Below are positions 34,692 to 43,760 of a DNA stretch of 64,000 nt, in pieces. Numbering within the stretch: position 1 is the first letter of the stretch; every line of letters starts with the position of its first letter. Both the position numbers and the translations under genes were made by a program. The stretch is from Nonomuraea sp. NBC_00507 (GTDB taxonomy: Bacteria; Actinomycetota; Actinomycetes; Streptosporangiales; Streptosporangiaceae). The stretch spans positions 3,162,001-3,226,000 of the forward strand of contig NZ_CP107853.1 of the NCBI RefSeq assembly GCF_036013525.1, read 5' to 3'. Below the pieces are notes generated by a model. That model made no database searches. It was not told the DNA's origin and saw nothing but the letters and a program-made list of their open reading frames with translations.

Positions 34692-37454
34692 GTGACAGAG
34701 ACCGCGCCACTGCGGGGACGGCAGCGAGAGTTGGCGGAGCTGGACGCGCTGGTGAACCGGGCCGGCGTCGGTCGTAGCGGCGCGCTGGTCGTCTCCGGCG
34801 AGGCCGGCATCGGCAAGACCGCGCTCTTGGACCGCATGGAGGCGCACGCCGCGACGGACGTCCGGGTCGAGCGCATCGTCGCGTCGGAGTCCGAGATGGA
34901 GCTGGCCTACGCCGGCCTGCAGCAGTTGTGCGGGCACATGATGAGCTCGGCCGGGCGCCTGCCCGCGCCACAGCGTGAGGCGATCGAGGCGGCGTTCGGC
35001 CTGCGCCAGGGCTCCGCCCCCAGCCCGTTCCTCGTCGGGCTCGCACTGCTCGGGCTGCTCACCGAGGCCGCGGGCGACCGGGCGCTGCTGTGCATCGTCG
35101 ACGACGCACAGTGGCTCGACGAGGCATCGGCGCGCGCTGTCGCGTTCGCCGCCCGGCGTCTCGACGCCGAGGGGATCGCCATCGTGCTCGCCATGCGCAC
35201 GGTCGACGAGGTGTTCGCCGGGCTTCGGCGACTGGTCGTCGAAGGGGTGGGCGACGACGACGCGCGCGAGCTCCTGCGCCTGTCGGCCCCCGGCGGCCTC
35301 GACCTGCGGGTACGCGACCAGCTGATCGAGGAGGCGCGCGGCAACCCGCTGGCGCTGCGGGAGCTGCCCCGGTCGCTGAGCCCGGCCGAGATCGCCGGCG
35401 GGTTCGCTCTCATCGGCGCGATGCCGCTGGAGAGCCGCATCGAGCAGAGCCTGGTCGCGCAGCTCGAGCCGCTGCCCGAGTCGGCGCGCCTGCTGTTGCT
35501 GCTGGCGGCCGCGGACCCGACCGGCGATCCCGGGCTGCTGTGGCGTGCGAGCGCGGCACTGGGACTGAGCCTGAAGGACTTCGACGCTGCCAAGGACGCC
35601 CACGCGCTCGTCGTCGGCACGCGCGTCGGCTTTCGCCATCCGCTCGTGCGCTCGGCGGTCTACCGGTCTGCCTCGCCGCAGGACCGGCGGCGCGTCCACG
35701 CCGCGCTGGCCGACGTCACCAGCGTCGATCACGACCCGGATCGCCGGGCATGGCATCGCGCCAGCGCGACGCTGCACCCGGACGAGGAGGTCGCCGCCGA
35801 CCTCGATCGGTCCGCGGTGCGTGCGCGGACCCGCGGCGGCGCGGCCGCCGCTGGTGCGTTTCTGGAGCGGGCGGCGGAGCTGACGCCTGAGCCGGTCCGC
35901 CGCGGGCAGCGGCTGATCGCGGCCGCGGAGGCCAAGCACGAGGCGGGCGCGCCCGCAGCCGCCCTGCGCCTGCTCGACGCCGCCCGCGACCACCCCCTCA
36001 CCGCATTGCAAGAGGCGCTCGTCGCCCGGCTGCGCGCTCGCGCCGGATACGCACTGCGGCGCGACAGCAGCGGTGCGCGGCTCCTCCTCGCCGCGGCGCA
36101 GGGTCTCGAAGGGCTCGACCCGGTGCTCGCCCGCGACACCTACATCGAGGCGCTGTCGGCCGCGATCTACGGCGGTCGGCTCGGTGACGCCGAGCAGGTG
36201 GCCGCGGTCTCGAACGCGATCCTGGAGGCGACCGCCGATGAGGAGTCCGACCGTGCGCGGGACCTGATCCTGCGCGGCCAAGCGCTGCTCGCCGCCAAAG
36301 GGCAGGAGGCCGCGCTCGAGACCCTGCGCCGGGCGCAGCGCGCTTTCCTCGAGCAGGCCCCGGACTCTCTTGAGCTGCACTGGATGTGGTTCGCCTCCCG
36401 CGCCGCGCAGGACCTCTGGGACGCCCGCGGGCTCCGTGCGCTCGCCGATCGGCAGGTCGAGCTCGCCCGCGCCGAAGGCGTCGTGACGGTGCTGCCGATC
36501 GCCCTGAGCCTGCTGATGGTGGCGCAGACGGTCGACGGCGAGCTGGACGCGGCCGAAGCCTCCTGCGACGAGATCGACGCCATCAAGGACGTCACCGGCC
36601 ACCCGCTGCCGCAGTACGGGCGGTTCTTCCTCGCGGCATACCGAGGGCAGGCCGACGAGGCGGAGCGCCTGGCGGAGCAGATCCGGCCCGACGCGCAGGC
36701 GCGGGGCGAGGGGTACGGGCTGAGTGCGATCAATTTCGGGGAGGCCATCCTCTACAACGGCCTGGGCCGCTTCGCCGAGGCGGTGACCTCCGGTCGCCGT
36801 GAGCTGCCGTACACACACGAGCTGAGCCACGCGATGCGCACGCTGCTCGAGCTCGTGGAGGCGGCCACGCACACCGGCGAGCGCACGCTCGCCGAGGAGG
36901 CATTCGAGAAACTGGCGAGCGTCACGCGGCCGGTGGGGACCAACTGGGCGTTGGCCGTGCTGACGATGGCAGAAGCGCAGCTGCGTGAAGGCGACGAAGC
37001 TGAGGCCCTGTACCGGGATGCGATCGAGCGCTTCGAGTACGAACGGATTCCCATCATGGTGGGGCGCTGTCGCCTGCTGTACGGGGAGGAGCTGAGCCGC
37101 CAGGGCCGGCACGCCGATGCGCGCGAGCAGCTCCGGGCCGCGTACGAGCTGTTGTCGGGCATTGGCTTGAACGGCTTCGCCGAGCGCGCCGCACGCGAGC
37201 TGAGCGCGAGCGGCGAGACCTTGCGCGTTCGCACGCATGGGTCGGCGGCGCAGCTCACCGACCAGGAGCTCAATGTGGCGCGCCTGGCGCGCGAAGGACT
37301 CACGAACCGGGACATCGGCGCGCGGCTGTTCATCAGCGCGCGCACCGCCGAGTACCACCTGCGCAAGGTCTTCATGAAGCTCGGCATCAGGGGGCGCGCC
37401 GAGCTGAAGACCGCGCTCGCGGAGCTCGACCACGCGGCGCCGGGCACCGGATAG
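34692..37454 (+). CDS. LAL-type (large ATP-binding LuxR) transcriptional regulator
   Basis: A 920-residue protein: AAA/STAND-type ATPase with Walker A GEAGIGKT (36-43) and Walker B LLCIVDDAQWLD (near 138), then a long TPR-like helical region, and a LuxR helix-turn-helix at the C-terminus (LTDQELNVARLAREGLTNRD, HLRKVFMKLGI). GTG 34692 follows AAGGTGG. Such proteins sense a metabolite and activate sugar or antibiotic genes. It is a paralogue of 43761-46532 and 51779-54538; the convergent 37471-37785 small membrane gene is 17 bp away. Confidence 0.92.
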   Translation: MTETAPLRGRQRELAELDALVNRAGVGRSGALVVSGEAGIGKTALLDRMEAHAATDVRVERIVASESEMELAYAGLQQLCGHMMSSAGRLPAPQREAIEAAFGLRQGSAPSPFLVGLALLGLLTEAAGDRALLCIVDDAQWLDEASARAVAFAARRLDAEGIAIVLAMRTVDEVFAGLRRLVVEGVGDDDARELLRLSAPGGLDLRVRDQLIEEARGNPLALRELPRSLSPAEIAGGFALIGAMPLESRIEQSLVAQLEPLPESARLLLLLAAADPTGDPGLLWRASAALGLSLKDFDAAKDAHALVVGTRVGFRHPLVRSAVYRSASPQDRRRVHAALADVTSVDHDPDRRAWHRASATLHPDEEVAADLDRSAVRARTRGGAAAAGAFLERAAELTPEPVRRGQRLIAAAEAKHEAGAPAAALRLLDAARDHPLTALQEALVARLRARAGYALRRDSSGARLLLAAAQGLEGLDPVLARDTYIEALSAAIYGGRLGDAEQVAAVSNAILEATADEESDRARDLILRGQALLAAKGQEAALETLRRAQRAFLEQAPDSLELHWMWFASRAAQDLWDARGLRALADRQVELARAEGVVTVLPIALSLLMVAQTVDGELDAAEASCDEIDAIKDVTGHPLPQYGRFFLAAYRGQADEAERLAEQIRPDAQARGEGYGLSAINFGEAILYNGLGRFAEAVTSGRRELPYTHELSHAMRTLLELVEAATHTGERTLAEEAFEKLASVTRPVGTNWALAVLTMAEAQLREGDEAEALYRDAIERFEYERIPIMVGRCRLLYGEELSRQGRHADAREQLRAAYELLSGIGLNGFAERAARELSASGETLRVRTHGSAAQLTDQELNVARLAREGLTNRDIGARLFISARTAEYHLRKVFMKLGIRGRAELKTALAELDHAAPGTG

Positions 37455-37470
37455 CCCATGGGCATGGGGT

Positions 37471-37785
37471 TCACCGAGGCGGCCCAACGGACTCCATCGG
37501 TTGTGCGGGGGATTCGATGATGACAGGGCGTAGGCGTACCGAGATCGCGAAGGCGGCGGCGACGGCTGCCATGCCGATGCCGGCCCACAGGTTGGCGTTC
37601 ACGTCGCCGGTCTTGGCCCGGTTCGCGGCCGAGTCCATGACGAGCCCCATGATGATCAGCACGGTGCCGTAGAAGCCGATCAGTCCGGCGATGACGACGC
37701 GGATGTCGAAGGGGCCGGCCTTGCGGGGGCCGGCGTTTTCACTTGCGGCGCCGTGCCGGCTCGTGGCGGGCTGGTCGACGGTCAT
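37471..37785 (-). CDS. Small hypothetical membrane protein
   Basis: A 104-residue protein with a hydrophilic N-terminus and two hydrophobic segments (VVIAGLIGFYGTVLIIMGLV and LWAGIGMAAVAAAFAISVRL) joined by a short polar loop. GGAAAGGAG precedes ATG 37785. It lies 31 bp after the sodium symporter gene in the same direction and may be an accessory protein of that transporter. The family is not one I recognise. Confidence 0.75.
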   Translation of the reverse strand: MTVDQPATSRHGAASENAGPRKAGPFDIRVVIAGLIGFYGTVLIIMGLVMDSAANRAKTGDVNANLWAGIGMAAVAAAFAISVRLRPVIIESPAQPMESVGPPR

Positions 37786-37816
37786 GTACCGACTCCTTTC
37801 CGGGGCAGAAGGATGG

Positions 37817-39526
37817 TCATCGGAAGATCACGTTGAGGGCGGTGACGAGCACCAGGGAGATGCCCGCGAGCTTCGCCGGCGCCTGGTACCAGGGCAGGCG
37901 GCTCGCCGCCGGATCGGTGCGCACCGCCTTGGGCGTCTCGGAGAAGACGAGCCCGCTGAGCTCCCTCGCCGGCTTGGGCGAGGTCATCAGGCTGACCAGG
38001 ACGCTCACCGCGATGTCCACGACGAACGCCACTCCCGCGGACACGAAGGCCGCTCCCTGTCCGGGCAGGTCGATGACGCCCAGCTCGTTGAGCAACCATA
38101 CGGTGACCGCGCCCAGCGTCCCGGACACCAGTCCCACCCATCCCGCGGTCGCGGTCATCCGCTTCCAGAGGATGCCGAGGATGAACGTGGCGAACAACGG
38201 AGCGTTGAAGAAGCCGAACAGGGTCTGGAGGTAGGTCATCAGGTTGCCGTAGCCGGCGGCGATGAACGCGGTGCCGATGGCCAGGAGCGTCGCGCCGACC
38301 GTGGCCCACCGGCCGACCTTCAGGTAGTAGCCGTCGGAGCGGCCCTTCTTCACGTACTGCTGCCACAGGTCGTAGCTGAAGACGGTGTTGAAGGCCGAGA
38401 TGTTGGCGGCCATGCCGGCCATGAACGCGGCGAGCAGGCCCGTCAGGGCGATGCCTAGCAGCCCGGTGGGGAGCACGTCGCGCATGAGCAGCAGGATCGA
38501 GTCGTTGTACGTGATGCCCGCGCTTTGATCGCCGGCCTTGAGCCGCACCACCTCGGGCACCAGCACCCCCGCGATCATCCCGGGGATCACCACGATGAAC
38601 GGGATGAACATCTTCGGGAACGAGGCGATGATCGGCGTGCTGCGCGCGGCCGACATCGAGCTGGTGGCCATCGCGCGCTGGACCTCGACGAAGTTCGTCG
38701 TCCAGTAGCCGAAGGAGAGCACGAAGCCCAGGCCGAAGACGATGCCGATGACGGACAGGACCGAGTTGCCGAACCCGGCCAGTTCGTTGCCCGGCCACGA
38801 GTTGAGCTGCTCGGCGCCGCCCCCCACGGCCGTCCGCACCCTGTCGACCAGGCCGCTGACACCCCCGACGCGGTGCAGCCCGATGAGGGTGAGCGGCAGC
38901 AGCGCGGCGACGATGACGAAGAACTGCAGGACCTCGTTGTAGATCGCCGCGGACAGCCCGCCGATGGTGATGTAACTGAGGACAATCGCGGCGGCGAGGA
39001 GCAGTGCCACCCACAGCGGCCAGCCGAGCAGGCCGTTGACCACCGTGGCCAGCAGGAACAGGTTGATCCCCGCGATGAGCACCTGGGCGAGGGCGAAGGT
39101 GATCGCGTTCACCAGGTGTGCGCCCGGACCGAAGCGGCGGCGCATGAACTCGGGGACGCTGCGCACCTTGGACCCGTAGTAGAAGGGCATCATCACGATG
39201 CCGAGGAACAGCATGGCCGGGACCGCGCCGATCCAGTAGTAGTGCATGGTCGGCATGCCGTACTCGGCGCCGTTGGCCGACATTCCGATGACCTCGACGG
39301 CGCCGAGGTTCGCCGAGATGAAGGCCAGCCCGGTGATCCAGGCCGGCAGCGACCGCCCCGACAGAAAGAAGTCGAGACTGCTGGAGATCCTCCGGCGCGC
39401 GGCCACTCCGACCAGCAGGACGACGGCGAAGTAGACGAAGATCAGCACATAGTCGACGAGTTCGGCGCCGATCCTCAGAGGGTTGTCCACGTCGCGCAGG
39501 GAGAAGGCGGTGAGCTCGAGGCTCAT
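37817..39526 (-). CDS. Sodium:solute symporter (SSS/SGLT-type)
   Basis: A 569-residue transporter with 13-14 membrane segments. It has the SSS layout: FFLSGRSLPAWITGLAFISANLGAVE in the first two helices, and GGLSAAIYNEVLQFF in the core. Family members take up sugars or related solutes with Na+. ATG 39526 overlaps the stop of the ferritin-like gene (39523), so the two are translationally coupled. A small membrane protein follows. The SGLT-like stretch around SFGYWTTNFVEVQRA points to a sugar or inositol-type substrate, which is only suggestive. Confidence 0.88.
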   Translation of the reverse strand: MSLELTAFSLRDVDNPLRIGAELVDYVLIFVYFAVVLLVGVAARRRISSSLDFFLSGRSLPAWITGLAFISANLGAVEVIGMSANGAEYGMPTMHYYWIGAVPAMLFLGIVMMPFYYGSKVRSVPEFMRRRFGPGAHLVNAITFALAQVLIAGINLFLLATVVNGLLGWPLWVALLLAAAIVLSYITIGGLSAAIYNEVLQFFVIVAALLPLTLIGLHRVGGVSGLVDRVRTAVGGGAEQLNSWPGNELAGFGNSVLSVIGIVFGLGFVLSFGYWTTNFVEVQRAMATSSMSAARSTPIIASFPKMFIPFIVVIPGMIAGVLVPEVVRLKAGDQSAGITYNDSILLLMRDVLPTGLLGIALTGLLAAFMAGMAANISAFNTVFSYDLWQQYVKKGRSDGYYLKVGRWATVGATLLAIGTAFIAAGYGNLMTYLQTLFGFFNAPLFATFILGILWKRMTATAGWVGLVSGTLGAVTVWLLNELGVIDLPGQGAAFVSAGVAFVVDIAVSVLVSLMTSPKPARELSGLVFSETPKAVRTDPAASRLPWYQAPAKLAGISLVLVTALNVIFR

Positions 39527-40587
39527 GAGCGCTGCTCGGGTGGCACGTAGTCGAAAGTGGGGCCGGCCATGGTGCCGTCCTCATCGGGCATCAGCATCAG
39601 GGTGTTGGCCTGCCCCTTGAGCGTGTACATGGTGCCGACAGCGGACCCGAGCACTTTCGGGTCGCCGTTGAAGGCCTGCTCCAGCTGGTTCAACAGGGTG
39701 CAGTAGGTGCGGTTGAACTCTTCCTGCGCGGTACGGATCGCGCTGCCCGGGGCGTGATCGGACAGCCGCGGGTTGGGCCGCATCGGGCGCACGGCGGCCA
39801 GGTTCGTCGAAAGCGGCTCGCCGGTAGGCCCGGACTGCGGGCTGTCGCCGCGCCGGTAGCGCCGGCCGAGTTTGAGCTCCTGAAAGCGGTAGTAGTGGGC
39901 GACCTCGTCCCGATCAGGGTGGAAAATGTCCTGGTCGCCGTCCCAGACCTCGCCCCGGGCCGTGCCCTCGCCCTGTTCGACGATCTCCTCCAGCGCCCCC
40001 AGCGCCGACTCCAGATCCTCCACCGCGAACAGCGACCCCGCGGTGTGCCGGAAATGGCTGCCGCTCACTTGGCGGGCGGGGTCGCCGCCGAAGACCTCCC
40101 GCTCGCCGAGTTCCTTGCACAGGTGGCGCAGCCCTTGTTCGATCGCGTCATAGAACTGCCCGATCGTCTCGTAGCCGTCGCCTTCCGCCGGGGCGCCGGG
40201 CGGCGCAGGCTGCTCCAGGCGCAGGAACATCTCCAGGGCCTCCGGGCCGAACGGGAGCAGCGACAGTTCCAAATCGCTGTGGGGCAGCGGCCGGGGATAG
40301 GGCGGCAACATCCCCGGCATGTCGAGGCGCGGCCGCCCGCCGACGGCGTTGAGCAGGTTCGCGGCCAGGGCCAGGTGCAGCATCTCCTCGGCGAAGACGC
40401 TGCCCACCACCTCCATTGCCTCGGGGTTGCGCTCGGGGTCCAGGGAGTACAACGCGCACAAGTACGGCGGCAAGGTCGCGTGTTCCAGCTCGACCGCCCA
40501 CTGCAGGTGCTCACGCAGGCTCTCGAGCGTGTCGATGCGTGCTGACCCGGGAACAGCGACAGTCCCCTGCGGTTCCAGATTCTTCAT
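39523..40587 (-). CDS. Ferritin-like protein (VioB/RebD-type, iminophenylpyruvate-dimer-synthase-like domain)
   Basis: A 354-residue diiron-type four-helix protein. Helix motifs are WAVELEHATLPPYLCAL (metal-ligand Glu and His) and FAEEMLHLALAANLLNAVGG; a second part carries YETIGQFYDAIEQGLRHL and FHPDRDEVAHYYRF. The domain occurs in VioB/RebD/StaD, which couple aromatic imines, and as stand-alone proteins of unknown function. It closely resembles residues 1-350 of the 59111 product but lacks the CDGSH tail. Overlaps the symporter by ATGA. The WhiB gene lies upstream in the same direction. Confidence 0.82.
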   Translation of the reverse strand: MKNLEPQGTVAVPGSARIDTLESLREHLQWAVELEHATLPPYLCALYSLDPERNPEAMEVVGSVFAEEMLHLALAANLLNAVGGRPRLDMPGMLPPYPRPLPHSDLELSLLPFGPEALEMFLRLEQPAPPGAPAEGDGYETIGQFYDAIEQGLRHLCKELGEREVFGGDPARQVSGSHFRHTAGSLFAVEDLESALGALEEIVEQGEGTARGEVWDGDQDIFHPDRDEVAHYYRFQELKLGRRYRRGDSPQSGPTGEPLSTNLAAVRPMRPNPRLSDHAPGSAIRTAQEEFNRTYCTLLNQLEQAFNGDPKVLGSAVGTMYTLKGQANTLMLMPDEDGTMAGPTFDYVPPEQRS

Positions 40588-40693
40588 CAGAGTCCTATCT
40601 CCATTGTCTGCCTGCTAAGACCGGACAGCCCTCCGCACGCGTGACAGCTGCCGGGAATTTCCTTGACATCCATGAGTTCCGTATCGGCCACCG

Positions 40694-40981
40694 TCAGGCC
40701 GTGGCCAGCCGTTGGCGGGCGCGTATCCGGCGGCGCTCCTCCGGAGTGGTGCCGCCCCACATACCGTCCGCCTCGCCGGTGCGCACGGCCCAATCGAGGC
40801 AGGCCGCTCGTACGGGGCAGGTCTGGCAGATGTGCCGTGCCTGCTCCTCGCGTTGACCGGGATGGTCGCCCCACGTGATCGGGAAGAAGAGGCCGGGCTC
40901 CGCATCCTGGCAGGCTGCGCTGTCCATCCAGCGCAGAGGGGATCGAGGCTCTCGGTGCTGATGAATCCGATGGACGGTCAT
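40694..40981 (-). CDS. WhiB-family iron-sulfur transcription factor
   Basis: A 95-residue WhiB-like protein. Four cluster cysteines are present (SAACQD, HICQTCPVRAAC) and the beta-turn motif is GMWGGT before a basic tail (RRRIRARQR). Start ATG 40981 is preferred to frames up to 41083 because AGGTGGAG lies 4-5 bases upstream and the longer frame runs through a 16-bp hairpin. WhiB proteins bind sigma-A region 4 and [4Fe-4S] clusters. It may be co-transcribed with the ferritin-like and symporter genes downstream (gap 106 bp). Confidence 0.85.
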   Translation of the reverse strand: MTVHRIHQHREPRSPLRWMDSAACQDAEPGLFFPITWGDHPGQREEQARHICQTCPVRAACLDWAVRTGEADGMWGGTTPEERRRIRARQRLATA

Positions 40982-41063
40982 GATCTCCACCTCATGAGCG
41001 ATGGTCGGTGTGGTCATTTCAGATGTGCGCTTGTCTTCGGTGGCGGGCCGGAACAGGGAGCCG

Positions 41064-41101
41064 TTCACACTCATTCGCCTCACCGGGCGAATGAGTGTGA
41101 A
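41064..41101 (-). terminator. Perfect 16-bp inverted repeat between hydrolase and WhiB genes
   Basis: TTCACACTCATTCGCC (41064-41079) and GGCGAATGAGTGTGAA (41086-41101) pair perfectly around a 6-base loop. It lies 107 bp beyond the hydrolase stop (41208) and 83 bp upstream of the WhiB start, and no U tract follows. A terminator for the hydrolase operon is likely; a leader-structure role for whiB is the alternative. Confidence 0.65.
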
Positions 41102-41207
41102 GCGCGTGGGGCCGGCAGGCGAGCCCGGGGCCGGATGGGTCTCATCGGCCCGGCTGCCGGCCCAAGGGGGGCGCCGGATCAGGCGCCGGCCCAGGAGAGC
41201 CGCCGGA

Positions 41208-41942
41208 TCAGGCGGCTTGGTGGCGCTGCCAGTGCTCTTCGAGGATGGCGGCGACCTGCGCCGGCCGCTGCAGCACCGGCCAGTGGTTGCAGTCGAGCTT
41301 GATCACACGTTCCGCCCGGATGGCCCGGCCGAGTTCGTCGGCGAACTCGACCTGACAGGCGGGATCGCGTGCCCCCCAGAACACGAGGCCGGGCGCGGTC
41401 ATCTTCGCCAGCTCGGGTTCCCACTCGCTGCCCATCCGCACCGCGGAGCGGTAGAGCTTGAGAATGCTGTCCTTCATCGGTGCGTCCACGTGCCGCACCA
41501 TCTCCTGGGCCAGGTCATCGGGCACCTCGAAGCCGGTGATCAGGTCGTCGGCGAAGCCCTGCGGCGTCAGTTCGGCCATGAAGCGGTCCCCTTCGACCGG
41601 GTCCTGCCAGACCTTGGCCAGCGGATGCCAGACGTATCGGGCGCTGATGGGGCCGTTGCCGCCGGCCCAGGTGCGTACCAGGTCGGGGCGCAAGGACGCG
41701 ACCCGGGCGGTGAGGATGCATCCCCAGTCGTGGCCGACCAGGTCGACCGGCTCGCCGATCCTCTCCAGACGGCCGATCAGCCACTCGGCGTACTCCTCCT
41801 TGGTGCTGCCGAAGCCGTCCGGGCGTGGAGCGCCGAAGCCCGGCAGGTCCCAGGCTTCCACGTCCGTGCGCGTCAGGTGCCGGCGGACGCCTGCCCAGAC
41901 GCGGTGGGTGTCGGGGACGCCGTGAATGAGGATCGCGGGCAT
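41208..41942 (-). CDS. Alpha/beta hydrolase, epoxide-hydrolase/dehalogenase-like
   Basis: A 244-residue alpha/beta hydrolase with nucleophile elbow GHDWGC, where Asp is the nucleophile as in haloalkane dehalogenases and epoxide hydrolases; His in LDCNHWPVL completes the triad. Oxyanion motif HGVPDT. Shares a direction and short gaps with two further hydrolase genes (41950 and 42666), probably one operon, transcribed leftwards from 43628. Substrate unknown. Confidence 0.87.
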   Translation of the reverse strand: MPAILIHGVPDTHRVWAGVRRHLTRTDVEAWDLPGFGAPRPDGFGSTKEEYAEWLIGRLERIGEPVDLVGHDWGCILTARVASLRPDLVRTWAGGNGPISARYVWHPLAKVWQDPVEGDRFMAELTPQGFADDLITGFEVPDDLAQEMVRHVDAPMKDSILKLYRSAVRMGSEWEPELAKMTAPGLVFWGARDPACQVEFADELGRAIRAERVIKLDCNHWPVLQRPAQVAAILEEHWQRHQAA

Positions 41943-41949
41943 GGGGGTG

Positions 41950-42669
41950 TCACTCCTGCGCGTGGTGGACGGCGTCGAGAATGGCGGCGGTCACGGCGTC
42001 GGGCTCGGAGGCGGCGAGCGCGTGTGAGGCGCCGGCGACCTCACGGGTGCCTCGGGAGCCGGCGCGTTCGGCCATGAAGCGCAGAGCCGCGGCCGGGATG
42101 TTGAGGTCGCGCTCGCCGTGGACGAACCAGGACGGTGTGGTGCGCCAGGCGGGCTCGTCCGCCGTCAGGGCGTCGGTCAGCGCCTGCTCGGTGACCGGCC
42201 GCTGAGTCGCGGCCATCAGCGCGGCCTCGCCGGCCTCGAGGTCGGCGCAGAACTGGTGGTGGAATTTGTCCGCGGCGATGCGGAACTCGTTGCCGCCGGA
42301 GGCGACCGGGTAGGCCTCCAGCGCGCCGCCCAGGGTGCTGCCCTCGAACTTGCCGGACAGCAGGAACGCGCTCTCGCCTGGCTCGGGGGCGAAGGCGGCG
42401 ACGTAGACCAGGGCGCGCACCGCCGGGTTGCCCGCCGCGGCCTGGGTGATCACCAAGCCGCCGTAGGAGTGGCCGACCAGCACGACCGGGCGGCCGATGC
42501 CGGAGATCACGTCCCGCACGTACGCGGCATCGCCCTCCACACTGCGCAACGGGTTCGCCACGGCGACAGCGGTGAGCTGGTTGGTGTGCAGGCGCTGGAT
42601 GACGCGGTTCCAGCTTGCGGACTCGGCGAAGGCGCCGTGGACCAGGACGATGACGGGCTGCTCGCTCAC
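41950..42669 (-). CDS. Alpha/beta hydrolase (cytosolic paralogue of the 60.9-62.7 kb pair)
   Basis: A 239-residue serine hydrolase: oxyanion VHGAFAESASW, nucleophile elbow GHSYGG, catalytic His in AGASHAL. No signal peptide. Start ATG 42669 overlaps the upstream hydrolase stop by ATGA. It shares its core motifs (VHGAxADASxW, GHSYGG) with the two secreted hydrolases at 60936-62747, and so belongs to the same family with a different cellular location. Confidence 0.87.
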   Translation of the reverse strand: MSEQPVIVLVHGAFAESASWNRVIQRLHTNQLTAVAVANPLRSVEGDAAYVRDVISGIGRPVVLVGHSYGGLVITQAAAGNPAVRALVYVAAFAPEPGESAFLLSGKFEGSTLGGALEAYPVASGGNEFRIAADKFHHQFCADLEAGEAALMAATQRPVTEQALTDALTADEPAWRTTPSWFVHGERDLNIPAAALRFMAERAGSRGTREVAGASHALAASEPDAVTAAILDAVHHAQE

Positions 42670-43628
42670 GAGGTGGCCTTTCCGGTGTTCAGGGCGGTCT
42701 TGAGGAATTCGATGGCCTGGGCGGTGGCACCGCGGGAGGCCTGGGTGTCGCGCAGCGGGTTGAGCATCATGAAGTCGTGCAGGGTGCCGTTGTAGCGGAC
42801 GCTGGTGGTGAGGACGCCGGCCGCGGTGAGCTTGCGGGCGTAGGCCTCGCCCTCGTCACGCAGCACGTCGTTCTCGTCGACGATGACGAACGCGGGTGGC
42901 AGTCCCGCCAGCTCTTCCAGGCTGGCACGCAGCGGTGAGGCGGTGATCTCCGCCCGCTGGGCGGGGTCGGTGGTGTAGGCGTCCCAGAACCAGGCCATCG
43001 CCCCGGCGGTCAGGTACGGGCCGTCGGCGAACTCGCGGTAGCTGTCGGTGTCCTGGGCGGCGTCGGTGACCGGGTAGTACAACGACTGGTGCACGAAGCT
43101 CACGTCGCCGCGGCGCTTGGCCAGGATGGTCAGCGCGGCGGTCATGTTGCCGCCGACCGAGTCACCGGCGATCGCCAGCCGGGAGGCGTCCAGGCCCTCT
43201 TCGGCGCCGCGCTTCGTGATCCATTGGGCGGTGGCGTAGGCCTGCTCGATCGCGACCGGGTAGCGGGCTTCGGGCGAGCGGTCGTATTCGACGAAGACCA
43301 CCGCGGCGCCGGCCCCGACGGCGAGCTCGCGTACGAGCCGGTCGTGGGTGCCGGCGTTGCCGAGGACCCACCCGCCGCCGTGCACGTACAGGACGGCGGG
43401 CAGCACACCTGTCGTTCCGGCGGGCTTGACGATGCGTACGCGCACGTCGCCGACCTCGGCCGGGACGATGATCCACTTCTCGTCCACCTCGAGCTTGTCG
43501 ATCGGGGCGGCCTGCAGGTCATCGAGCACCTTGCGGGCGCCGTCGGTCCCCAGCTCGTATAGGAAGGGAGGCTTGGAGGTCGCGTCGGCGAGCTCCTGCG
43601 CCGCCGGCTCCAGGACGTAGTCATTCAT
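42666..43628 (-). CDS. Alpha/beta hydrolase, HSL (hormone-sensitive lipase-like) family
   Basis: A 320-residue esterase with the HSL signatures HGGGW (oxyanion hole, near residue 85) and GDSVGG (nucleophile Ser, near 160), plus catalytic His in TLHDFM. ATG 43628 is chosen over an upstream extension at 43652. It leads the three-hydrolase operon 43628-41208, where stop-start overlaps imply coupled expression. Downstream neighbours suggest a catabolic set for ester or halogenated compounds, which is inference. Confidence 0.88.
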   Translation of the reverse strand: MNDYVLEPAAQELADATSKPPFLYELGTDGARKVLDDLQAAPIDKLEVDEKWIIVPAEVGDVRVRIVKPAGTTGVLPAVLYVHGGGWVLGNAGTHDRLVRELAVGAGAAVVFVEYDRSPEARYPVAIEQAYATAQWITKRGAEEGLDASRLAIAGDSVGGNMTAALTILAKRRGDVSFVHQSLYYPVTDAAQDTDSYREFADGPYLTAGAMAWFWDAYTTDPAQRAEITASPLRASLEELAGLPPAFVIVDENDVLRDEGEAYARKLTAAGVLTTSVRYNGTLHDFMMLNPLRDTQASRGATAQAIEFLKTALNTGKATS

Positions 43629-43760
43629 GCGGAGTTCTCCGTTCCATCTCACTCACCAGAGTTGGGAGTGATTCGCCCACTTAGACAGGGCAGCCCCCTG
43701 AATCCGTGACAGCGGGGAATCGAGAAAGATGGAATGGATCGCTCTGGTCGGCGCAGAGCC

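Noticed and set aside
34632..37487. A long open frame opposite the LAL gene
   Set aside because: Antisense of a clear LAL coding sequence; it is Arg/Gly/Gln-rich with no domain, as expected of a GC-rich shadow frame.
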